This document shows positions 1 to 8,404 of a stretch of DNA of 64,000 bases, in pieces. Position 1 is the stretch's first letter. Every line of letters starts with the position of its first letter. Origin of the DNA: CAZYQW01 sp964649825 (GTDB taxonomy: Bacteria > Planctomycetota > B15-G4 > JADJEK01); contig CAZYQW010000096.1 of assembly GCA_964649825.1 (NCBI GenBank), forward strand, positions 1-64,000, given 5' to 3'. The translations under genes were made by a program, and so were the position numbers. The notes under the pieces were generated by a model, which did not search any database, was not told the DNA's origin, and was given only the letters and a program-made list of their open reading frames with translations.

Positions 1-2
1 CA

Positions 3-1886
3 TGGGGCTGTGGAGTCGTGTATCGAGGACGTCGCGAAGGCGGCGAGGGCGGCGGTGGATACCGAGGTCCTCGCGACGGCGGCGGAGGCGGCGGGTATCG
101 AGGTCGTCGCGAAGGAGGCGAGGGCGGCGGTGGATACCGAGGTCCTCGCGACGGCGGCGGAGGCGGTGGGTATCGAGGTCGTCGCGAAGGCGGCGAGGGC
201 GGCGGCGGATACCGAGGTCCTCGCGAAGGCGGCGGAGGCGGCGCCGGATACCGCGGTCCCCGCGAAGGCGGAGGCGGCGGGTTCCATGGTCGTCGCCAAG
301 GCAGTGACGGCGGTGGATTCCGCGGGCGCGAGACCGGAGACTCCGGCGGCGGTCGCAAAGGCGGCGCGTACCACGATCCGCGGGACCGCGGCGGCCATCG
401 AGATCGCGGCGAACGCGCCGGAGCCGAGCGTCCACCCCGGCGTGTCGAGGAGTCCGGCCCGGCCCTCGTCGCGTCGAAACAGACGACGGCGAGAAGCGTC
501 GCGCTTCAGGTCCTGTGTCGTCTCGATGCATCTCGAACGGCGCTCGTCACCGACGTTTTCGATGACCTGAAGGTCAACGAGATCCTGGATCTGCGCGAGC
601 GCCGGTTCTTGCTCGAGCTCGTCTACGGCGTCCTGCGCCGTCGTCTCACCCTCGATTGCGTGATCTCCCGATTCGCCAACGATCCGATCTCGAAGATCGA
701 GCCGGTCTGTCTGAACGTGCTCCGACTCGGCGCCTATCAGCTCCTCTTCCTGGACGGCGTCCCTCCGTTCGCCGCGATCTCCGAATCGGTCGACCTAGTG
801 CAGCGGCGTCACGTCGGCGTCCGTTCCCTCGTGAACGGTCTCTTGCGCGAGCTGTCGCGCGAGACGAACAAGAGGGACGTGGCGCTCGACCGCGGCAACG
901 CGAGTCCGACGAAACGGCTTCCGCTGCGCGCCGATCGGGTGGCGTTCTTCTCGCGCGACGTCTTCGTGCGGCCCGAGGAGAGCCGTGCCTTGTATCTCGC
1001 GCAGATCCACTCGCTGCCGGCGTTCTTGGTCGAACGGTGGCTGAAGCGGCACGACGGAGCCGTGGTGGAGGAGATGCTCGAGGCGTGCAATGAGAAGCCA
1101 CGCGTTTCCGTGCGCGCGAATCGACTGCGCACCGATCGTGACGGTCTCGTCCGGCGTCTGGCGGCCGAGGGGATCGCGGCCCGCGCGGGCGTGCTCGCCG
1201 AATCAGTGCTCGTCGACGCCTCACCGCTGGATCTCGTGCAGTCGCCGACGTTTCGTGAAGGTCTTCACTACATCCAGGACGAGGCCGCGATGAAGGTGGC
1301 GGCGGCGGTCGAAGCGAAGGCGGGTGAACGAATCCTCGACCTCTGCGCGGCGCCGGGCGGCAAGGCGACGCACCTCGCCGAGAGCGCCGCGGACCTCGCT
1401 GAAGTCGTCGCGGTCGATCGCGACGCGAAACGGATCGCGCGGATCACCGAGAATTTGGAACGCCTTGGCATCCGCAGCGTGAAGACGGTCTGCTACGACA
1501 TCCTGTCGACGGCGGCCGAAGGCGAGGAAGCCGAGCTTCCCCCGGAGCTTTCGGGCCGCTTCGACGCGGTGTTGATCGACGTGCCGTGCTCGAACACGGG
1601 GGTACTCGCGCGGCGCCCGGAAGTCCGTTGGCGGGTCTCCGAGGACAGCATCCGCGAGCTCGCCGAGCGCGGCCGCGCGCTGCTCAACCGCGCGGTCTCG
1701 TTCGTGCGGCCTGGAGGTCGCATCGTGTTCTCGACATGCAGCGTCGAGGAGGAGGAGAACCAGAACGTCGTTTCGCGATGTCTGGTCGCGAACCCCAACC
1801 TCACGCTGGTGAGGACGGAGGAGACGCTGCCGTCATCGTCGGGGCCGGACGGCGGGTTCTTTGCGGTGTTCACCGTCGAGGAGTGA
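3..1886 (+). CDS. rsmB: 16S rRNA m5C methyltransferase (RsmB/Sun/NOL1 family), RGG-rich N-terminus, 5' end outside window
   Basis: The frame is open to the left edge, so the true start probably lies upstream. About 150 residues of Gly/Arg repeats come first (alternating YRGRREGGEGGGG and YRGPRDGGGGGG). A NusB-like RNA-binding region follows (about residues 165-300), then a Rossmann methyltransferase domain. Motif I is DLCAAPGGKATHL near residue 446. Motif IV, DVPCSNTGVLARRPEVRW, carries Cys near 529, and motif VI, FSTCSVEEEEN, carries Cys near 579. In the family these two cysteines release the product and attack C6 of cytosine. The NusB plus methyltransferase order is that of RsmB, which makes m5C967 in 16S rRNA, so that substrate is inferred. 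The RGG tail is not part of ordinary RsmB and may add RNA affinity. The next gene starts 13 nt after the stop, suggesting co-transcription. Confidence 0.9.
   Translation, partial: WGCGVVYRGRREGGEGGGGYRGPRDGGGGGGYRGRREGGEGGGGYRGPRDGGGGGGYRGRREGGEGGGGYRGPREGGGGGAGYRGPREGGGGGFHGRRQGSDGGGFRGRETGDSGGGRKGGAYHDPRDRGGHRDRGERAGAERPPRRVEESGPALVASKQTTARSVALQVLCRLDASRTALVTDVFDDLKVNEILDLRERRFLLELVYGVLRRRLTLDCVISRFANDPISKIEPVCLNVLRLGAYQLLFLDGVPPFAAISESVDLVQRRHVGVRSLVNGLLRELSRETNKRDVALDRGNASPTKRLPLRADRVAFFSRDVFVRPEESRALYLAQIHSLPAFLVERWLKRHDGAVVEEMLEACNEKPRVSVRANRLRTDRDGLVRRLAAEGIAARAGVLAESVLVDASPLDLVQSPTFREGLHYIQDEAAMKVAAAVEAKAGERILDLCAAPGGKATHLAESAADLAEVVAVDRDAKRIARITENLERLGIRSVKTVCYDILSTAAEGEEAELPPELSGRFDAVLIDVPCSNTGVLARRPEVRWRVSEDSIRELAERGRALLNRAVSFVRPGGRIVFSTCSVEEEENQNVVSRCLVANPNLTLVRTEETLPSSSGPDGGFFAVFTVEE
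21..245 (+). repeat. 75-bp tandem repeat encoding RGG-type 25-residue units
   Basis: Three consecutive 75-bp units begin at 21, 96 and 171, each starting with tatcgaggtcgtcgcgaa. Degenerate copies continue to about 290. Each unit encodes one YRGRREGGEGGGG block plus one YRGPR(D/E)GGGGG block. All three forward frames are open through the repeat, but only the Gly/Arg frame runs into the methyltransferase. Exact unit length and near-identity suggest recent slippage expansion, so copy number may vary between strains or be mis-assembled. Confidence 0.9.
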
Positions 1887-1899
1887 TCGCACCGGTGCG

Positions 1900-2736
1900 A
1901 TGAAGCTCTTCTACAACACGAACGGCTTCGCGCATCACCGGCTCGAGGAGATCGTCGACGTCCTCGCCGACCTCGGATACGACGGCATCGCGCTGACGCC
2001 CGACGTGCATCACCTCGACCCGCTTCGCAGCAGCGAAGCCGACGTCGATCGGTTCCGCGCCAAGGTCGCGTCGCGAGGCCTCGCCGTCACGATCGAGGCC
2101 GGGGCGCGCTTCGTCCTCGACCCGCGGCAGAAGCATCACCCCACGTTGCTGACCCGCGACGGCCACGCCGCGCGCCAGGCGTTCTACGTGAAGCTGATCG
2201 ACCTCGCCGCCGCGTTGGGAAGCCCCCTCGTCTCGATCTGGTCGGGGCGGGCCGAGCCGGACACGCCGGCCGGCGACGCGGCCCTCGACCTCTTGACCGA
2301 GCGCCTGCTGCCCGTGCTTCAGCACGCGGAACACCGGGGAGTCCACGTCTGTCTCGAACCGGAGCCGGGGATGCGGGTGCAGACGCTGGCCGAGTACGAC
2401 GCGCTTCGCGAGCGAGTCGAGGCGAGGGGAGCGCGGCTCTGGCTGACCATCGATACCGGTCACCTCGTGGTGACCGAGACCGCACCCTACGACGAGCACG
2501 TGCGCAGCCGCGGCGCGTGGCTGAAGAACGTGCAGCTCGATGATGCGAAGCGTGGAGTCCACGAGCACCTCGTCTTCGGCGACGGCGAAGTCGATTTCGT
2601 CGCGATGCGCCGAGCACTCGAGGCCATCCAGTATCGAGATCCCGTCTCGGTCGAATTGTCGCGTCACTCGCACGACGCGTGGAACGTTGCGGCGAAAGCG
2701 CTTAGCGCGTTGCGGTCGTATGGGTTCGGAAGGTGA
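1900..2736 (+). CDS. Sugar phosphate isomerase/epimerase-like TIM-barrel protein (AP endonuclease 2 fold)
   Basis: 278 residues. The ATG at 1900 (MKLFYNTNGFAHH) is preferred over an upstream in-frame TTG inside the previous gene, because it gives the normal family start at the first beta strand. Candidate metal-binding acidic and histidine residues sit on successive strands: CLEPEPGM, TIDTGH, a His in the HEHLVFGDGEVDF segment, and SVELSRHSHD. These match the xylose-isomerase-like TIM-barrel family (PF01261), which isomerises or epimerises sugars or inositols using a divalent metal. GDGEVDF is a typical late-barrel motif. The substrate cannot be read from the sequence. No signal peptide is seen, so it is likely cytoplasmic. 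It lies 13 nt after the rRNA methyltransferase gene and may share its transcript. Confidence 0.82.
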   Translation: MKLFYNTNGFAHHRLEEIVDVLADLGYDGIALTPDVHHLDPLRSSEADVDRFRAKVASRGLAVTIEAGARFVLDPRQKHHPTLLTRDGHAARQAFYVKLIDLAAALGSPLVSIWSGRAEPDTPAGDAALDLLTERLLPVLQHAEHRGVHVCLEPEPGMRVQTLAEYDALRERVEARGARLWLTIDTGHLVVTETAPYDEHVRSRGAWLKNVQLDDAKRGVHEHLVFGDGEVDFVAMRRALEAIQYRDPVSVELSRHSHDAWNVAAKALSALRSYGFGR

Positions 2737-2873
2737 GGGCAACGCGTTGCTTGGCGAGCCGTCAGCCCGATGGTTAGAATCACGCGCCTACGGTTGGTCG
2801 AACGCCGAGGCCTGGCGAGCCGCGGTTCTGCGTCACCGCTCGCACGAGCGTTGGCCGGGGAGGACGAAAGAGA

Positions 2874-3080
2874 ATGGTGTCAGAGAACCAACGGCACACC
2901 GAGTTTCGAGTCTGTCCGACCGTCGCGCCGGAGGGAACGCAGCCCCCGCTCGTTCAGCAGAACATCACGGCCGCGACCTGCCACGCTCGACAGGAGCGGG
3001 CCTACCACAAGTGCCACAAGTGCGCGTACCACGAGCTGGCGCGGCTGAACACGCGGCTCGTTCCGATTCCCATGATCTGA
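2874..3080 (+). CDS. Small Cys/His-rich protein, unrecognised
   Basis: 68 residues starting MVSENQRHTEFRVCPTV. A Shine-Dalgarno-like ggggagg lies about 10 nt before the ATG. The second half is rich in possible metal ligands: a Cys-His pair (TCHARQ), then HKCHKCAYH, giving CxxC with flanking His. This could bind zinc or iron but has no recognised fold. There is no signal peptide or membrane segment. It stands alone between the isomerase-like and glyoxalase-fold genes. The region is GC-rich and short frames stay open by chance. The ribosome site and clustered Cys/His make it a plausible real gene, but coding status needs comparison with relatives. Confidence 0.5.
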   Translation: MVSENQRHTEFRVCPTVAPEGTQPPLVQQNITAATCHARQERAYHKCHKCAYHELARLNTRLVPIPMI

Positions 3081-3438
3081 TGCGTCCGAGCGAGCGCCGG
3101 CAGACGAAGAGCGGCTCGCGGGCCGGCCGGACCGATCCACGAGCCGATGTCAGGGAGCTTCGCCGGGCGCCACCCGACGCCTCGGTCGCGGCAAAGGTGA
3201 TGAGGCGCAGACGGAACCGAGCCGCGCGGGCTGGACAGACGGGAGCCCTCGCGCCCGAAGCCTCCCTGGACCAAGGGAAGCATCGGACCAATGCCGCCGG
3301 AGCAGGAATCGACTCAAGGTGAGCGCTGCGAACCGTCCCGCGCGAGTTATTGTTGGGGCGATCGCTGCTCTGCGTCGCACGAGGTTCAGATCACGCCCAC
3401 GCGAACGTGGCACACACCCAAGCCTTGGAGGAAACAAG
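3081..3438. other. Intergenic region, no gene recognised
   Basis: About 360 nt between the small Cys/His protein and the glyoxalase-fold gene. Several frames are open but carry Arg-rich, low-complexity translations typical of shadow frames in GC-rich DNA. No RNA gene or clear terminator was seen. The promoter of the downstream gene is presumably here. Confidence 0.5.
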
Positions 3439-3924
3439 ATGGCCAAAGCGAAACCGATTCCCGATGGGTTCAACACCGTCAGCGCCTACATCGTCGTGCC
3501 CAAAGCGACGGTGGCGATGGAGTTCTACGCGAAGGCGTTCGGTGCGGAGCCGGGCATGCGAATGCCGGGTCCGGACGGCGAGAGCACCATGCACGCCGAG
3601 ATGAGGATCGGCGACTCGATGGTGATGCTGACCGACGAGAATCCGGAGTGGAACATGAAGGCGCCGAAGACGCTCGGCGGTTCGCCGCAGTCGCTCCACA
3701 TCTATGTCGAGGACGCGGACGCGGCGTACGAGCGCGCGATCTCGGCCGGCTGCACCCCCGTCTTCCCGCTCAACGACACGTTCTGGGGCGACCGGTACGC
3801 GAAGGTCGAAGATCCGTTCGGTCATCACTGGGGCATCGCGACGCACCTCGAGGACCTGACCCCGGAGGAGATTGGACGCCGCGCCGAGGAGTGGTTCAAG
3901 AACATGGGCAATTGCTCAGGCTGA
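3439..3924 (+). CDS. VOC-superfamily (glyoxalase/PhnB-like) protein
   Basis: 161 residues. The ATG at 3439 is preceded by ggaggaaac at ideal spacing, which fixes the start. The protein has the paired beta-alpha-beta-beta-beta modules of the vicinal oxygen chelate superfamily. The first runs from VSAYIVVPKATVAMEFYAKA to DSMVMLTDE, the second from SLHIYVEDADAAYERAI to the C-terminal stretch DPFGHHWGIATH. The DPFGHHW motif and the GCTPVFPLNDTFWGDRY segment are typical of PhnB-like/Glo_EDI-type members. These bind a metal and act in glyoxalase, resistance or small-molecule chemistry, and the specific substrate is unknown. Soluble and cytoplasmic. It appears monocistronic. Confidence 0.85.
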   Translation: MAKAKPIPDGFNTVSAYIVVPKATVAMEFYAKAFGAEPGMRMPGPDGESTMHAEMRIGDSMVMLTDENPEWNMKAPKTLGGSPQSLHIYVEDADAAYERAISAGCTPVFPLNDTFWGDRYAKVEDPFGHHWGIATHLEDLTPEEIGRRAEEWFKNMGNCSG

Positions 3925-4199
3925 CCCGAGAGCCGCTCCGAAGAACGCCTCCCAACGCGACGCTCGGGACGCCGTAGACCCTCTTGAACGGCGTTTCGGG
4001 CGCGATCGCGCCGCGCGCCTGGGCCCCCGGCCGCGGAAACACCGGTGAACCGACCGACGGTTGATTCGTTTCACGTGCGGAATCACCGCTTTCGAAGAAA
4101 GAGCGGAAAGATTCGACCCGGCCGTCGTCTCTCTCGAAGAGACCACACGGGTCGGCACTGGAAACCGACATCGGACCGACGACGGAGGCAAGGACCGCG

Positions 4200-5432
4200 A
4201 TGCATGCCCTGATCTTGGCCGCCGGGATGCTCGCGGCGGCCACCGAAGGCATTACGTGGGAGAAGGATTACGACGAGGCGTTCGCGAAGGCGAAGGAGCG
4301 AAACGTCCCCGTGATGCTCGCGTTCAACATGGACGGCGAAAGCGCCAATCAGAGCACGGCCGACCAGATCTACCGAGATCCGGAGTTCGTCGCGCGCAGC
4401 CGAGACTTCGTCTGTCTGATCGCGAGTACGAGCCGGCACGCCGCGGCCGGCGGGATCTGCTCACGCTTCGGCGCCGTCACCTGCGACGAACACCTGAAGG
4501 TCGAGATCAAGGCGTCCGACGAGTTCATCGGCAAGGACACGGTGATTGCGCCGCAACATCTGATGATCACCCCGGCGCGCACGGTCGTCGCGCGAAAGGC
4601 GTACTTCGCGTCGAAGGCCGAGATCGTCCGGATGATGCGGCTCGCCGAGAAGTCGATGCAGACGATGAGCGACGACGACGCCGAGGCGAAGCTCCTTCGA
4701 GAGCTCATGGAGCGGGCGCAGGAACGCAACGCGGAACGGCGCGGCGCGGCGATCGCCGAGCTCGGGCGCATGGAGCACCCCGCGGCTCGCGACACGCTGT
4801 TCAAGCTGACGCTTCCCGCGAACATGGACGCGACGCGGATGGAGGCGATCGACGCGCTGGCCACCAAGGGAAACTACGACGCGCTGCCCGTGCTGCTCGA
4901 TCGTCTGAAGGACAAGAACAACCTCGTCGTGAAGCACGCGATCGTCGCGCTCGAGAAGCTCGAGCTCCCGGCGGCGGTCCCGGACCTGATGCGCCTGTGG
5001 AAGAAGAAGCCGAAGTCGACGATCGCGCGCGAGATCATCCGAGCCCTCGCGAAGTGCGCTCCCGCGGACGCGGAGATCCAGAACCTCGTGTTGAAGTCGG
5101 CGAAGAAGAGCACGGACACAGTGGTCGAGCTCTCGTCGATCATTGCGCTGGTCGACCTCGAGACGAAGGACGACCGTGCGTTCGAGCTCCTGCGCGAGAA
5201 GGTCAAGGACCGCAACGGCAACGTTCGAGGCCTGGCCGTCTGGTGTCTCGGGACGATGAAGGAGAAGGACGCCATACCGGTTCTCGAGGCCCTGGCCGCC
5301 GACGAGAGCAACGCCCAGGTGCGCGTGTGCATCCAAGCAGCTCTGCGCAACATCGCGATCGAGAGCGGCCCGGAGGATTCCGAGCTCGCCAACCAGCTCG
5401 AGCAGTTCCTCGAAGAGGACATCCGAAGGTAG
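4200..5432 (+). CDS. Exported thioredoxin-like/HEAT-repeat protein
   Basis: 410 residues. A short N-terminal hydrophobic stretch (MHALILAAGMLAAATEG) looks like a signal peptide. Residues about 18-150 resemble a thioredoxin-fold domain (WEKDYDEAFAKAKERNVPVMLAF), but the usual CxxC position reads MDGESANQ, so it is not a classical redox enzyme. From about residue 170 to the end come HEAT/armadillo-like helical pairs, for example RMEAIDALATKGNYDALPVL, VVKHAIVALEKLELPAAVPD and NVRGLAVWCLGTMKEKDAIP. Such repeats form a protein-binding scaffold. This domain pairing is inferred from motif appearance, and function is unknown. The next gene begins 109 nt downstream on the same strand. Confidence 0.7.
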   Translation: MHALILAAGMLAAATEGITWEKDYDEAFAKAKERNVPVMLAFNMDGESANQSTADQIYRDPEFVARSRDFVCLIASTSRHAAAGGICSRFGAVTCDEHLKVEIKASDEFIGKDTVIAPQHLMITPARTVVARKAYFASKAEIVRMMRLAEKSMQTMSDDDAEAKLLRELMERAQERNAERRGAAIAELGRMEHPAARDTLFKLTLPANMDATRMEAIDALATKGNYDALPVLLDRLKDKNNLVVKHAIVALEKLELPAAVPDLMRLWKKKPKSTIAREIIRALAKCAPADAEIQNLVLKSAKKSTDTVVELSSIIALVDLETKDDRAFELLREKVKDRNGNVRGLAVWCLGTMKEKDAIPVLEALAADESNAQVRVCIQAALRNIAIESGPEDSELANQLEQFLEEDIRR

Positions 5433-5541
5433 CGCCGTCTGGACCGCCGGGCGGTGGGCGCGACGATCCGTGGCTCCGCCTCTTCTTCAACGGGGCATTC
5501 CTGCTACTCTCGCTCTCGATCGTGAGCGGAGTATCTGGCCC

Positions 5542-8361
5542 ATGTCCAGCGAGAGCGAGCCCCCCCCGCCCTACGACCTGAATGAGATCGTCGCGGACTG
5601 CATCGCCCGCATCGAGCAGGAGGGGCCGAGGGCCCTTGATGGCGTGTGCGACGAGCATCCGGAGCTCGCCAGTCGCATCCGAACGAGGGTGCAGATGCTC
5701 GCCGAGTCCGGCCTCCTTTCCGCCGGGGACGAGTTGGACGACGTGCCCGAGCGCCTCGGGGACTTTCGTCTCATCCGTCGCCTCGGTGGGGGCGGCATGG
5801 GGGTCGTCTATCTCGCCATTCAGGAGTCGCTCGGCCGCGAGGTGGCGCTCAAGGTCATCCGTCGGGATCAGCTCTACTTCCCCGGTTCGCGCCAGCGGTT
5901 CTACCGAGAGGTGGAGGCAGTCGCGCGGATGCAGCATCCAGCGATCGTCCCGGTGTACGCGGTGGGCGAGCAGTCGGGCGTGCCGTACTTCGCGATGGAG
6001 CGCATCATCGGCGCGACGCTGCAGGATCTCCTCCTCGAGCTTCGCGGGAAGGCCCCGTTCGACGTGGACGAGGCCGAGCTTCCGGGGCTCGTGGCGACGA
6101 TCGCGGGGGTGGGAAGCGAGCCCCGCGAGTGGAAGCGGTTTGGAAACTATCGACACTGGTGCCTCTCCGTCGTGCACGGCGTTGCGCGTGCGCTCGAACA
6201 CGCGCATCAGCGCGGAGTGCTTCATCGCGACGTGAAGCCGTCCAACGTGCTCATCGGGGTTGACGGCCGGGTGCACCTCGTCGACTTCGGCCTCGCGATC
6301 GCCGCCGGAGCGCAGAGCCTCACCGCGACGGGCACGCGGATGGGATCGCTCCCGTACATGGCTCCCGAACAGATCAAGGGACTGAGCGCCGACGAGCGGA
6401 CCGACGTCTATGGCCTCGGCGTGCTTCTGTACGAGCTCTCGACGTTTCGTCCCCCCTTCGGTTTCGACGCGATGGAGCTTCTTCCCACGCGGATCATCGA
6501 GGAGGAGCCGCGCTCGCTGCGGCTCTCGAACCCAACGGTGGCCGTCGATGACGAGAGCGTCTGTCTCAAGGCGCTCGAGAAGGACCCGGGCCGCCGCTAC
6601 GAGACCGCGTGCGCCTTCGCCGACGACATCGACAATCTCCTGCATCGACGACCGGTCCGAGCGCGTCCCGCATCGAAGCTCTTGCGACTCCAGAGGCTCG
6701 TTCAACGACGGCCGGGGGCGAGCACCGCCGTCGTGCTCGGTTTCTTCCTCGTGGTGGTCGCGCCGACGGTGTTCGCGATCCAGCAACGTCGCGCCCGGGT
6801 CGAGGTCGAGGCGGCGCGCGACGAGTCCGAGCGGCAACGAACGCGCGCCGAGGAGAACCTGGTGCGCGCCCGCGAGGCGGTCGACCTCGTGCTCCACGAG
6901 GCCGGAGCGCGGCTGCTCCAGGGCGTGCCGCTGATGGACGGCGTGCGCCGCGTGATCCTCGAGAGCGCAGCCAAGTTCTACGAGCCCTTGCTCGAGCAGG
7001 AGCCGACGAGCCGGCGCATGCGGTTCGACCTGGCGCTGATCCGCCGTTCGCTCGCGCACTTGTACGAGGACCTCGACCGTCGCGATGAAGCGCGGCGAAT
7101 GTACGACGGGCTGATCGTTGAACTGGAGGCGCTGCGCGGCGAACCAGCGCTCTCCACCAAGGCGGCGTTCCAGCTCGCGAGCATCCACTCCTCACGTGGG
7201 GAGATGAGAAACGACGCCGGTGACACCGAAGGGGCGCTCGCTGATTGGCAGCGAGCGCGGGACCTGTTTCCGGTCGTGGCGCAGGCATGGCCGGAAGGCC
7301 ACATGTCCTGGTTCCAAGGCGCGGTGAACGACCTCAACGAGGCGCAGGCGCGCATCGACCTCGGTCAGTTCGCGCGCGCGCAGGAGCTGATCGACTCCGC
7401 GATCGACAACGCGCGCGAGGCGGTGCGGATCGAGTCCTCCGATCCCGAGGCGCACGCGACTCTCGCCGGCGCCTACGTGGTTCGTGCGAATCTCGCGTGC
7501 ACGCGCCGCGACTTCGAGGGCGCGGTCGGTGACCTCGAGCAGAGCGTTCCGGTCCTGCGGAAGCTGCTGGACGGGGACCGTCCGACCTGGAACGTGAGGA
7601 GGGTCTATCTCGGCGCGGCCTCGAACTGGGGCGCAGCGCTCATCGGTCTCGGCCGCACGGAGGATGCTCGGGACGTACTCGAGGACGCCGTCGAGGTCGG
7701 CGACGCGTTGATCGCCGCGTTCCCCACGCTGACGCACGTCGTGTTTCAGATGGCCCAGACGTACACGAATTTGGGGATGCTCTACTCGAGCCTCGATCAA
7801 GTCGACGCGGCGTACGCGGCCTACGAACGCGCCGTCGTACTCAATCGCGCCGCCGCGGAGCGCGGGGAGGTCGGGGACGACGTGCTGGCGGCCCTCGCGT
7901 TGTCGTTGAGCAACCTCGCGTCGACGGTGCGGGACCAGGACGACTTGGAGCGAGCGGACGCGCTGCTCCGGGAATCGATCGCACTGTTCGCGCGCGCGGC
8001 GTCGGGCCTCGAGTCGAACCCGCTCTTCGTCCGCCACCGCCAGTATGCGCGGCTGAGCCTGGGCTTGAACGAGATCCGGAGGGGCCGGTTCGACGAAGCG
8101 TTCGACGTGCTCGAGGGCATCGAGGGGGAGGAGATCTCGGACCGTGACGTCGCGGAGGGCCTCGTCGGGATGTGGCTCGAGCTGGCCGCCGCCGACCCAC
8201 CGCGTTCAAGCGTCGCTCAGGATCACGTCCTCTTTGCGTTGCGGCGGGCGATCCAGCTCGGCTGGGCCAAGCCCGAGCTCCTGGACGGGCCCGAGTTCGA
8301 CGCGCTGCGCGACCACGCGGAGTTCCGCGCGATCCAGGCAGAGTTCGCCGGAACGCCGTGA
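5542..8361 (+). CDS. Membrane Ser/Thr protein kinase with C-terminal TPR domain
   Basis: 939 residues from the ATG at 5542; an upstream in-frame ATG at 5470 would add 24 atypical residues. An acidic N-terminal segment of about 70 residues precedes a complete Hanks-type kinase domain. It has the glycine loop RLGGGGMGVVYLA (about 77), catalytic loop VLHRDVKPSNVLI (about 226), VDFGLA (about 247) and GSLPYMAPEQI in the activation segment. One transmembrane helix follows (about 393-415, STAVVLGFFLVVVAPTVFA), then a coiled stretch and some 500 residues of TPR-like helical repeats. The kinase should face the cytoplasm and the TPRs the other side, a layout common in Planctomycetota. The substrate is unknown. 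Confidence 0.92.
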   Translation: MSSESEPPPPYDLNEIVADCIARIEQEGPRALDGVCDEHPELASRIRTRVQMLAESGLLSAGDELDDVPERLGDFRLIRRLGGGGMGVVYLAIQESLGREVALKVIRRDQLYFPGSRQRFYREVEAVARMQHPAIVPVYAVGEQSGVPYFAMERIIGATLQDLLLELRGKAPFDVDEAELPGLVATIAGVGSEPREWKRFGNYRHWCLSVVHGVARALEHAHQRGVLHRDVKPSNVLIGVDGRVHLVDFGLAIAAGAQSLTATGTRMGSLPYMAPEQIKGLSADERTDVYGLGVLLYELSTFRPPFGFDAMELLPTRIIEEEPRSLRLSNPTVAVDDESVCLKALEKDPGRRYETACAFADDIDNLLHRRPVRARPASKLLRLQRLVQRRPGASTAVVLGFFLVVVAPTVFAIQQRRARVEVEAARDESERQRTRAEENLVRAREAVDLVLHEAGARLLQGVPLMDGVRRVILESAAKFYEPLLEQEPTSRRMRFDLALIRRSLAHLYEDLDRRDEARRMYDGLIVELEALRGEPALSTKAAFQLASIHSSRGEMRNDAGDTEGALADWQRARDLFPVVAQAWPEGHMSWFQGAVNDLNEAQARIDLGQFARAQELIDSAIDNAREAVRIESSDPEAHATLAGAYVVRANLACTRRDFEGAVGDLEQSVPVLRKLLDGDRPTWNVRRVYLGAASNWGAALIGLGRTEDARDVLEDAVEVGDALIAAFPTLTHVVFQMAQTYTNLGMLYSSLDQVDAAYAAYERAVVLNRAAAERGEVGDDVLAALALSLSNLASTVRDQDDLERADALLRESIALFARAASGLESNPLFVRHRQYARLSLGLNEIRRGRFDEAFDVLEGIEGEEISDRDVAEGLVGMWLELAAADPPRSSVAQDHVLFALRRAIQLGWAKPELLDGPEFDALRDHAEFRAIQAEFAGTP

Positions 8362-8404
8362 CGCGACGGCGCCGAGCCGCGCCGATTCGACGACGATCAC
8401 GACC

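Noticed and set aside
10..570. Ala-rich open frame over the RGG repeat
   Set aside because: The 75-bp repeat keeps all forward frames open. Only the Gly/Arg frame continues into the methyltransferase, so the other two are artefacts.
5203..7188. Very long minus-strand open frame opposite the HEAT and kinase genes
   Set aside because: GC-rich coding DNA leaves antisense frames open. The translation is His/Arg/Asp-rich without motifs, whereas the plus strand shows a full kinase.
8362..8404. Possible bidirectional terminator between the kinase and lysA
   Set aside because: Only short imperfect GC pairing is present, with no T-run on either strand.
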